A DNA stretch of 64,000 nt from the NCBI RefSeq assembly GCF_051955275.1, contig NZ_JBQCGW010000305.1:36237-100236 (forward strand), in the 5' to 3' direction. The notes beneath the pieces were generated by a model. That model searched no databases. It had not been told where the DNA came from and was given only the letters and a program-made list of their open reading frames with translations. This DNA comes from Pseudobacter sp051955275. GTDB taxonomy: Bacteria > Bacteroidota > Bacteroidia > Chitinophagales > Chitinophagaceae. The position numbers and the translations under genes are program-made. The first letter of the stretch is position 1; the number at the start of each line of letters is the position of its first letter. Shown piece by piece: positions 26,850-34,418 of this stretch.

Positions 26850-27021
26850 ATATTGGATCCTTTTTCAGTCACATTTACCACTTTCAAAAACTATATTCGG
26901 CAAAAAAAATAATGGTAAATTGCTGATAAATAACATGTTAAGGGAGTGAAGGAATTTGGGCCGTAATAACGGATGTAAAATTTTACCCACTTTCCCTGAC
27001 AACCGGACGCTTACTTATCCT

Positions 27022-27029
27022 CATCTTTG
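27022..27029 (+). promoter_or_regulatory. Possible -7 box for the coiled-coil protein gene
   Basis: CATCTTTG differs from TAnnTTTG only at the first base and lies 20 bp before the start codon at 27050. There is no good -33 element. Confidence 0.3.
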
Positions 27030-27049
27030 TAAATCAATCAATAACAAGT

Positions 27050-27502
27050 ATGAAAAAAACTACTCTGGTTGTTCTGTGCCTTTTGGTGTTATCAGTGTGC
27101 GCTTTTGCCCAAACTTCCCCTCTTGATTCACTCGCCGCAGTGAAAAAAGAACAGCAAATCCTGAAAATGAAAGAACGGATCATTGAGTATAGAACCGATT
27201 CCCTTAAAGTGGCAACAGACCTTCAGGAAAAACGAATTGAGCTTAATAAACTGAGAGCTGAATCGCAGAGCCTGGCTGATAAGAATTATGAGCATGCACA
27301 AAATCTCCAGCGCGATGCCCATAGCAAAGCTGCTTCCAGAAGAGCGGATAAAGCCAGCAGCGCCGCCAGGAAAGCCGCTAAAAGAGTAAGGAAGGCTGAA
27401 AGCTCCGTGAACTCATCTGAGAAAAAACTCAAAAAACTCAGAAAAAATATCGAGAAAGAAGAAAAAAGACTTCAAAAACTTACAACTCCAACCAGCAAAT
27501 AA
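27050..27502 (+). CDS. Small secreted coiled-coil protein
   Basis: Unrecognised 150-residue protein with signal peptide MKKTTLVVLCLLVLSVCAFA (cleavage around AFA-QT). The mature protein is almost wholly helical: a first heptad region (about 30-75, VKKEQQILKMKERIIEYRTD, KRIELNKLRAESQSL), an Ala/Arg/Lys-rich middle (about 90-118, SKAASRRADKASSAARKAAK) and a Lys/Glu-rich coiled coil (about 120-145). It is strongly basic overall. It appears to be a single-gene unit with its own promoter region. The composition suggests a structural or polyanion-binding periplasmic protein; nothing indicates an enzyme. Confidence 0.72.
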   Translation: MKKTTLVVLCLLVLSVCAFAQTSPLDSLAAVKKEQQILKMKERIIEYRTDSLKVATDLQEKRIELNKLRAESQSLADKNYEHAQNLQRDAHSKAASRRADKASSAARKAAKRVRKAESSVNSSEKKLKKLRKNIEKEEKRLQKLTTPTSK

Positions 27503-27703
27503 CAGCTGTTCTTGATAAGACAGCATTCCCTGTTGGCGAAAACCGGGCAGAAATTTACTGGAAAAGCGTTACAGCGACTTTACCGACTGGAACCGTTTAC
27601 CGGCTATGGGAAGGGATTTATTTGCCAATCTGTTCTGGAGCTTTTAGATTTCAGATCACTGGTGGAGGTCAGGCTTTTTTAATAAACAGCATTACATAAA
27701 AAG

Positions 27704-27736
27704 GCCCCTGATAGATTTTCAGAATCCATCAGGGGC
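27704..27736 (-). terminator. Terminator of the GH26/GH3 locus
   Basis: Arms GCCCCTGATAGATT (27704-27717) and AATCCATCAGGGGC (27723-27736) pair with one mismatch on the plus strand (A.C, a U.G wobble on the minus strand). The minus-strand reading ends in CCTTTTTATG. It lies 25 bp beyond the stop of the GH3 gene. Confidence 0.8.
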
Positions 27737-27760
27737 GCTTTTGCGCTATCCCCGTGTCAA

Positions 27761-30010
27761 TTATTTCAGCCGGAATTTTGCATTTAGAACATCTCTTGAA
27801 TTACCGCCAACAAAGACTTCGAAAGTACCGGCTTCCAGTACGCTATTCCCGGATCCATCAAAAAAAGAAAGATCTTTCCCTGTAAGAGTAAACTGAATCA
27901 CCTTTGATTCTCCTTTTTTCAACATCTCCTTTTTGAAACCTTTCAACTCTTTTACAGGGCGGATCAAAGATGCAGTAACGTCATTGATGTATAACTGGGC
28001 TACTTCTTCTCCATCATATTCACCATCATTTGTGATTGTAACCTTCACCTTTATGGTGCCGGTTTTTGTCATGCTGCTATCGCTCAGCGTCAGGTTGCTG
28101 TATGTGAAATGAGAATAGCTCAAACCATAACCAAACGGATATAACGGATGATTCTCAACATCCCGGTACCGGCTGTACCAGTTGCCATTGCCATCCGTAG
28201 GGTTGGGGCGGCCTGTTTTGAAATGATTATAGTAAACAGGGATTTGTCCGGTTGCTTTTGGAAAGCTCATCACTGTTTTGGCGGACGGATTGTATTCTCC
28301 TGTCAACACCTGTGCGATGGCGTTGCCACTTTCAGTGCCTAAGATCCAGGTGTAAAGAATTGCATCACAGAGATCCGTGATATCCGTGAGGATCATCGGA
28401 CGGCCTGCTGATACTACGGCTATCACCGGTTTGCCGGTTGTTTTCAATGCTTTCAGTAATGCAACCTGATTGGGTGGAATGGCTGTATTAGCCAGGGCCC
28501 TGTCTTCCCCTGCGAGGTCTCCGGAGAGACCGATATTCACTACCGCAACATCAGCAGCACGGGCACGCTCCACGGCCTCTGCGATCAATACCTGATCCAT
28601 AGTGGCCGGATTGACGGTATAACCTGCACTGAAACTTATGTTTGATTCGCCGTAAGCAGCAGTCAAACCTTCTTTCAGAGAAACTGCATCCAGCGGATTA
28701 CCCTGGCCTTTCCAGAAATCAAACATATGTGCTTTGTCATTTGCATAGAGTCCGATCAACGCCAGTTTGCGGCCATCTTTTTTCAGCGGTAGTGTTTTGC
28801 TGTCGTTCTTCAACAGAACTACAGATCGCTTTGCAGCTTCCAGCGCCTGTTTCCTGTTTGCTGCGTTGAATAAAGTAGCGGTTTCTCTTTCTTCGTTACA
28901 ATAAGCATAAGGATTATCAAAGAGGCCAAGCTTGAATTTGTAGTAGAGTATTCTGCCCACTGCATCATCCACCTGCTTCATGGTTATTTTTCCTTCCTTC
29001 ACCAGTTCAGGAAGGAACTTAACGATAGCATTCGTTTCCATATCCATCATGCTGCCTGCGGCAAGGGCTTTGAAGGCTGCATCTTTATTGTCGGTGGCAT
29101 AACCCCAGTTCACCATTTCCCCGATAGAGTTCCAGTCGCTCACCACAAATCCTTTAAAGTTCCATTTGTTTTTCAGCACATCCGTTACCAGGTATCTGTT
29201 TCCGGTAACGGGGATGCCTTCAAAAATATTGAACCCGTTCATTACAGAGGCAGCGCCCGCTTCGACGGCGGCTTTGTAAGGAGGAAGGTATTTGTTCCAT
29301 AATGCTTCGCGGGAGAGATCGGTATATGCATATTCTTTACCGGCTTCTACAGCGCCATAAGCTGCAAAGTGTTTTACACAGGCAAGAATATGGTTAGAGT
29401 CCAGGTTGCCCTGAAAGCCTTTTACACGCGCTGCAGCGAGCTGTGCGCCTAACCAGGGATCTTCACCAGCGCCTTCCATAACACGGCCCCAGCGTGGGTC
29501 TGTGCTGATATCTGCCATCGGTCCGAAGGTCCAGTGAACACCTGCGGAAGACGTTTCATTGGCGGCAACAATATGATTGCGCTCCACCTGCTCCAGATCC
29601 CAGCTGCAGGCTTCTGCCAGTGGAATAGGGAAGATGGTCTTATATCCATGCATCACATCATATCCGAATAACAATGGGATGCCGAGTCTGCTTTGCATGG
29701 CTGCAGCCTGTACCTGGCGGGTTTTTGCTGCACCCACCACGTTCAGCATGGAACCAACTTTTCCACTTTTGATGGATTCCAGTTTATATTTCCAGTCGGC
29801 ATTGCCGGAAGCTGGACCTGTATTCAGATCACCTGCCCACTGATTCAATTGCCCGGCTTTTTCTTCAATGGTCATTCGCTTCAGCAGGTCCTTTACGCGC
29901 TCTTCTGTTTTTATATCATTGCGCTGGTAGGCTGCTTTCTTTGCTGACTGGCCGAAGGCCGTTGTGCAAACCAGCAAAGCAAAGGGTAAGATCCTCATCA
30001 TGTTTCTCAA
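27761..30010 (-). CDS. Glycoside hydrolase family 3 beta-glucosidase (BglX-like)
   Basis: Exported exo-acting beta-glycosidase, 749 residues, with signal peptide MRNMMRILPFALLVCTTAFG. The GH3 TIM barrel has KHFAAYG, the conserved nucleophile segment GFVVSDWNSI (Asp292), and FGYDVMHGYKTIFPIPLAEA near the start. The second domain carries KRSVVLLKND and the AGEDRALANTAIP region with the expected acid/base area, and a fibronectin-III-like domain closes the protein (about 660-749, VTITNDGEYDGEEVAQLYIN). It is the last gene of the minus-strand PUL, 6 bp after GH26. It likely turns oligosaccharides released by GH26 into glucose or another monosaccharide in the periplasm. Confidence 0.93.
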   Translation of the reverse strand: MRNMMRILPFALLVCTTAFGQSAKKAAYQRNDIKTEERVKDLLKRMTIEEKAGQLNQWAGDLNTGPASGNADWKYKLESIKSGKVGSMLNVVGAAKTRQVQAAAMQSRLGIPLLFGYDVMHGYKTIFPIPLAEACSWDLEQVERNHIVAANETSSAGVHWTFGPMADISTDPRWGRVMEGAGEDPWLGAQLAAARVKGFQGNLDSNHILACVKHFAAYGAVEAGKEYAYTDLSREALWNKYLPPYKAAVEAGAASVMNGFNIFEGIPVTGNRYLVTDVLKNKWNFKGFVVSDWNSIGEMVNWGYATDNKDAAFKALAAGSMMDMETNAIVKFLPELVKEGKITMKQVDDAVGRILYYKFKLGLFDNPYAYCNEERETATLFNAANRKQALEAAKRSVVLLKNDSKTLPLKKDGRKLALIGLYANDKAHMFDFWKGQGNPLDAVSLKEGLTAAYGESNISFSAGYTVNPATMDQVLIAEAVERARAADVAVVNIGLSGDLAGEDRALANTAIPPNQVALLKALKTTGKPVIAVVSAGRPMILTDITDLCDAILYTWILGTESGNAIAQVLTGEYNPSAKTVMSFPKATGQIPVYYNHFKTGRPNPTDGNGNWYSRYRDVENHPLYPFGYGLSYSHFTYSNLTLSDSSMTKTGTIKVKVTITNDGEYDGEEVAQLYINDVTASLIRPVKELKGFKKEMLKKGESKVIQFTLTGKDLSFFDGSGNSVLEAGTFEVFVGGNSRDVLNAKFRLK

Positions 30011-30016
30011 TTGTTT

Positions 30017-31312
30017 TTATTTTATTATTCCTCCTAAGGTACGGTCGGTCAGCACGCGAGAATTACCCAGACCGGCTTTGAAAGCATCGGTGTTGCCGGT
30101 GTTATCGGTAAATCTCCAGTCGGTTTCCTTGTTGATATTGAACCATACAAAGAAGCGGACCTTCGTGAAGTTGTTTTCCAGCTGATAGAACATATCGTTC
30201 AGCCAGGCCGCTTTATCGCCACCGGTTGAAGAACTTCCCATCTCTCCGATGAAGAGAGGTTTATCGGGATGGTTGGATGTTATCCAGCCATATACATTTC
30301 CGAACAATTCTGAAAAACTCTGCCACCTGGACCATGATTGTGAGGTTCCGAAATTATATCCATCCATGGCAATCAGGTCAACATAGGCATCACCGGGATA
30401 GTAAGTATCCAGTGTCTGCGGATTGTTGGTGCCATTGGCATTGTTGGGGCACCATACCCAGCGGGCATTGGTTGCGCCCGCCGCTTTCATTTTATCATGC
30501 ACATACCTGAAGGCCTGTACATAAGTGGATGATGGGACCAGTGTGCCGTTGAAGATGCTCCAGGGATACCAGTCGCCATTGAACTCATGTGCAAAACGAA
30601 GCAGGATGGGTTTGCCGAATGCTGCAATAGATTGCGCATACTTTTCTATATCGCTATCGTATTTGCCGGAGGTGAGCTCGGCCAGTCCCATCATGGGCTC
30701 CAGGGTGATATAAGGGAGGTAACCTGCTGCATCTGCGTTATTGCAGAATGCGATGGGGAAGTCCCTGCTGCCGGTCTCATTCCAGAGATTGAACATCATC
30801 ACGGTACTCGGCTTCTTTCCGAATCCGTCATAGAACGACATGGGTGTGCCTGAGTCATCGAAGAAACCCCAGAACATTTTTGTAGTGGTTTGCTGTTCCG
30901 CTACTTTGATGCTTGCTGTTACTGACTTGCCTCCGAAAGTCAGGTCAAAACGGGCATTGCCTGCTGCACCGGGCGTGCCTGCGATACTGTAAACAAGATG
31001 TCCGATGCCGCGCTCCAGCACGCCTTTCTGTAACACTGCTTTCAGCCCCGTAACATTGCTGGAGGGTATTTCATTACCTGCCTCAAATGCTGCGCCGTTC
31101 CCTCCTGAATAGGAAATGTACATTTTTCCTGTAAAGGCAGTACCAGCCACAGGATCGGAAGACACTACCACGGCAGTTCCGTTCAGTAACTGTACTTCGG
31201 GTGTTGATGGTGTTGCGGCGCTCTTGTTGCAATTGGATGCACCGAGCCCAACCAGCACGGAAAGAAATAGTTTTATCATAATTACGGGTGTTATTGCTGC
31301 TTTCATTTTCAA
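30017..31312 (-). CDS. Glycoside hydrolase family 26 endo-glycanase
   Basis: Endo-acting enzyme of 431 residues. After a hydrophobic signal segment with a possible atypical lipobox (GASNC), residues about 35-135 form a beta-sandwich linker domain, and about 140-420 the GH26 barrel. The catalytic acid/base lies in RFAHEFNGDWYPW (Glu243) and the nucleophile in LFIGEMGSSS (Glu357). Classical GH26 mannanases carry an RPxHExxGxWFWW-type motif; the AHExNGxWYPW form seen here reminds me more of GH26 lichenases, so mixed-linkage beta-glucan is as likely as mannan. This substrate reading is inference from one motif. It sits between the surface glycan-binding protein and GH3 genes. Confidence 0.88.
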   Translation of the reverse strand: MKMKAAITPVIMIKLFLSVLVGLGASNCNKSAATPSTPEVQLLNGTAVVVSSDPVAGTAFTGKMYISYSGGNGAAFEAGNEIPSSNVTGLKAVLQKGVLERGIGHLVYSIAGTPGAAGNARFDLTFGGKSVTASIKVAEQQTTTKMFWGFFDDSGTPMSFYDGFGKKPSTVMMFNLWNETGSRDFPIAFCNNADAAGYLPYITLEPMMGLAELTSGKYDSDIEKYAQSIAAFGKPILLRFAHEFNGDWYPWSIFNGTLVPSSTYVQAFRYVHDKMKAAGATNARWVWCPNNANGTNNPQTLDTYYPGDAYVDLIAMDGYNFGTSQSWSRWQSFSELFGNVYGWITSNHPDKPLFIGEMGSSSTGGDKAAWLNDMFYQLENNFTKVRFFVWFNINKETDWRFTDNTGNTDAFKAGLGNSRVLTDRTLGGIIK

Positions 31313-31331
31313 ATCTTGCTTCCTTGAATAA

Positions 31332-32651
31332 CTATTTTACAAAGAGGATATCATCGAAATAAACCACTTCATTATTGGGCACATTCCAGTTGTTCAGTCT
31401 CCAGCCGAACTTCCTGAATGAATTTCCTTTACTCCACATTGGCTTGCCGGCAGTGGATCCGATAGGGATCTTGTAGTAGGTCCAGGTAGGAGAAACGATG
31501 ATTCCCACTCCCGCGAAATCATTTCCATACCCTTCGGGCATACCATCGCCCATCAACGACATCTGGATGCCTTCGTTCCCTGTTCCATTAGTGGTGCTCC
31601 TGGCCCAGAATGTGATGTACTGGTAATTGTCATCAACAAAGTTCATGGAGTTCACAAGCCCGCCGGGAGAGTAGTTGTTGCCAAAGTAGGTGATGGCCAG
31701 CGAACTGGTACCACGTTTGGAAACCGTGTTGGAGATGGCTTTGGAAGAACCATAATCATCACCATCATTATTGGGGCCGATATTGGTGCCATAATTCTCG
31801 GTGAATACCTGGTAGGCGTTGTTTACATTGGTCAGTTCAAATGCGGATTGTGTTGTGCCGAATGGCGTTACCAGATCCACTTTGCTCCTGTTGATGGCAT
31901 CCATGGCGGGCATGGTGACCACTAAACTGGTAGCGGTTTGCGATACAATGGGAATGTTGATAGTGGTGCCCGAGAAATTAAGCGCTGTTACTTTATCCAG
32001 GTTCTGACCACTGAAGGTTACCGTTACGCCTTCGGTTACATTCAATTCTGATGTGGCTGTTGCGGAAGGGAACAGGCCGTTTATATTCAGGTCAACAATA
32101 GTAGTGGCCCTTGCTTTATCGATGGTATACCTGCTGGCGTTGGTGAGCTCCACCGCCAATACCAGGTGCTTGCCCAGGTAAGCAGGATCAACGATCACAC
32201 TGTTGTCCACTGCAAGGTAGAAAGTGGTTGCGCCATTTTCCGGCACTTCCAGTTTTGCTGGAAGGGTGAATGCGGAAGCCGGCATGGCCACATAGTCAGG
32301 GCCGAATGTTCCGTTGGTAAGCAGTTGCTGCAGTGTATCGTTATTCACTCTTATATCAACAGTATAAGATCCGGTTGAAGTGCCGGACAGTGCAGCACCC
32401 AGTATGATATTCACTTTTCCATTCTTTTCGTCCACCACATAATTGAAACCGGTGGGACTGGTGCCATTGGAAGAACTGGGTACGGGATAAACCGCGTTGA
32501 GACCCAGCGATACGTTCACGCTCTGCGGCATGTAAATAAGGGAATTCCCATATTCTTTGGCCGAGTCGTCCTTTTCACAGGAAGGCAGGAGCCATGATAC
32601 GGCTAATGCCATCAATATCGAAGCTGTTGTTTTTGTAGCGTTCATAACCAA
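31332..32651 (-). CDS. Surface glycan-binding lipoprotein (DUF1735 and IPT/TIG domains)
   Basis: Cell-surface binding protein in the position of SusE/SGBP-B. The lipoprotein signal ends in LLPSC followed by EKDDSAKEYGN. Residues about 38-185 look like DUF1735 (BT_3987-like N-terminal) with IYMPQSVNVSLGLN and VPENGATTFYLAVDN. An IPT/TIG fold follows (about 195-275, NVTEGVTVTFSGQNLDKVTA). The last 160 residues form a beta-sandwich likely to hold the glycan site (YITFWARSTTNGTG, KFGWRLNNWNVPNNEVVYFD). It has no catalytic motif. It follows susD by 34 bp and precedes the GH26 gene by 19 bp. Confidence 0.85.
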   Translation of the reverse strand: MVMNATKTTASILMALAVSWLLPSCEKDDSAKEYGNSLIYMPQSVNVSLGLNAVYPVPSSSNGTSPTGFNYVVDEKNGKVNIILGAALSGTSTGSYTVDIRVNNDTLQQLLTNGTFGPDYVAMPASAFTLPAKLEVPENGATTFYLAVDNSVIVDPAYLGKHLVLAVELTNASRYTIDKARATTIVDLNINGLFPSATATSELNVTEGVTVTFSGQNLDKVTALNFSGTTINIPIVSQTATSLVVTMPAMDAINRSKVDLVTPFGTTQSAFELTNVNNAYQVFTENYGTNIGPNNDGDDYGSSKAISNTVSKRGTSSLAITYFGNNYSPGGLVNSMNFVDDNYQYITFWARSTTNGTGNEGIQMSLMGDGMPEGYGNDFAGVGIIVSPTWTYYKIPIGSTAGKPMWSKGNSFRKFGWRLNNWNVPNNEVVYFDDILFVK

Positions 32652-32685
32652 ATTTTTTTAGTTGCTTTTACAAATCGTGTGACCG

Positions 32686-34407
32686 TTACCAGCCTGTATT
32701 CTGTATCAGCGCTCCATTTGAAATATTGATCTCAGATTGCGGGAAAGGGAAGTAGTTCATCTTTGGTGCGATGAATACCCTGTTCTGCACATTCCTGGGC
32801 GTGTAAGTGAATACACCGGGACTGCTCTGGTTCACTTCAACACCTGTTACCGGTTTGTTCTGAACGGTAACGGCATCGCCCCAGCGAACGAGGTCCCAGT
32901 ATCTGTAATTTTCAAAAGCCAGTTCTATCCTGCGCTCATGTTTTACGGCGTCTCTGAATGCTGTCTGTGCTGTTGCGGTGGTGGCCGGCATGTTCACACC
33001 TGGTCTGGCGCGCACCATATTCAAAGCCTGACGGGCAGTGAGCCCGGTACCATTATCGTTATCCGGACCGTATGCTTCATTCATCGCTTCGGCATATACC
33101 AGTAACAGTTCCCCGTAACGGAATACAGGCCAGTTATGAGGGTTGAGGGCATTGTTGACGAGGTCAACATTGTCATTCAGGAATTTCTTCAGGTAATAAC
33201 CTGTTTTGCTGGCGTTGACCCTTGTTCTGTCGTCACTGCCGCCGGGTGCCTGGTTGATCATGCGGCCATTCCAGCTGCTTCCATTGGTTACAATGCTTGA
33301 TTCCAGTCTCGGGTCCCTGTTGGCATACGGATTACCCGGTACAGGAGCGCCGGTATATTCATATGCTTTTACCAGGTCATCAGTAGGCGTGATGCCGCTA
33401 TTACCGCCGGGTGTGGCAATGGGATAGTTGACGCGCTCCAGGTCATTGCTGGCCGGGTACCTGATGGCTAATATGGTTTCATTGCTCAGAATGGTATTGT
33501 TGCTGAGGAAGTAATTCCGGTAGTTAGGATCAAGACTGTTCTTACCGCCTGCGTCATCCGTGCGTTGTGCAAATACAACCGCTTCGCGGGCTGCAGCAGC
33601 GGCGGCCTGCCATTTAGTTGCACTGTTGGCAGGATTATGCAGGGGACTTGCTGCATAGAGCAATACACGCGCTTTCAAAGCCAGCGCAGCGCCAACGGTA
33701 AGTCGACCATCCTGGTTTGTAAAGGCAGAGGTTTTCCAGTTGGGCTGTAAATCGTTTTTGTAAGTGTCGATCTCACTGATGATATATGTGACTACTTCAT
33801 CAAAGCTGGAAGCTGGAATGGCAGGCTTCTCCGATGCTGCATACGTTTTATTGATCAATGGAACACCGCCGTAACGTTTTGCCAGTTCAAAATAGAAGTA
33901 GGCACGGAGTACATGTGCTTCAGGAATGGCGCGGGCCATCAGCGCCACATCATTCAGGTAGTTCTGCCTGGTGTCCGCTGTGATGGTATCCCGGTTGGTA
34001 GCGAGCAGGGTTCTGTAATCACCTCCGTTTTTTGCCAGGTATTCTAAAAAGAAATTGACAGAATAAATACCGGCGTAATAATGATTGTACCTGTCTGCAG
34101 GATTGTTGAACTGGTTCCAGTTGCCATTGTTGAAAAGATAGACATCGCCCACGCCATTGGTCTGTACCGCTTCATCGGTCACGGCGGCGAACAGGTTCCC
34201 ATCCAGGATGGAAAATTCATTCACCTGCTGGAAATATGCGTAAGGTGCATTGGAGAGTTGGATCAGTGTGGTATAGTTCTCATCCACATTATGCTGGCCA
34301 GGCTGCGTATCCAACCTTGTATCCAGGAATGTTTTGCTACAGCCAGTTAGCCCGATGCAAGCCAGGGCTGCGATTGCTATTGATGATCTTTTATATAGTA
34401 AGCTCAT
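32686..34407 (-). CDS. RagB/SusD family lipoprotein (second pair)
   Basis: Substrate-binding partner of the short SusC just upstream. Signal peptide MSLLYKRSSIAIAALACIGL with lipobox LTGC, then SKTFLDTRLDTQP. The TPR helices are seen at EAHVLRAYFYFELAKRYGGV, and the SusD C-terminal motif at HERRIELAFENYRYWDLVRW; it ends in YFPFPQSEI...LIQNTGW. The 573 residues place it among the longer SusD proteins. The gene is 11 bp after susC and 34 bp before the glycan-binding protein gene. Confidence 0.93.
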   Translation of the reverse strand: MSLLYKRSSIAIAALACIGLTGCSKTFLDTRLDTQPGQHNVDENYTTLIQLSNAPYAYFQQVNEFSILDGNLFAAVTDEAVQTNGVGDVYLFNNGNWNQFNNPADRYNHYYAGIYSVNFFLEYLAKNGGDYRTLLATNRDTITADTRQNYLNDVALMARAIPEAHVLRAYFYFELAKRYGGVPLINKTYAASEKPAIPASSFDEVVTYIISEIDTYKNDLQPNWKTSAFTNQDGRLTVGAALALKARVLLYAASPLHNPANSATKWQAAAAAAREAVVFAQRTDDAGGKNSLDPNYRNYFLSNNTILSNETILAIRYPASNDLERVNYPIATPGGNSGITPTDDLVKAYEYTGAPVPGNPYANRDPRLESSIVTNGSSWNGRMINQAPGGSDDRTRVNASKTGYYLKKFLNDNVDLVNNALNPHNWPVFRYGELLLVYAEAMNEAYGPDNDNGTGLTARQALNMVRARPGVNMPATTATAQTAFRDAVKHERRIELAFENYRYWDLVRWGDAVTVQNKPVTGVEVNQSSPGVFTYTPRNVQNRVFIAPKMNYFPFPQSEINISNGALIQNTGW

Positions 34408-34418
34408 GACTGCTGTTT

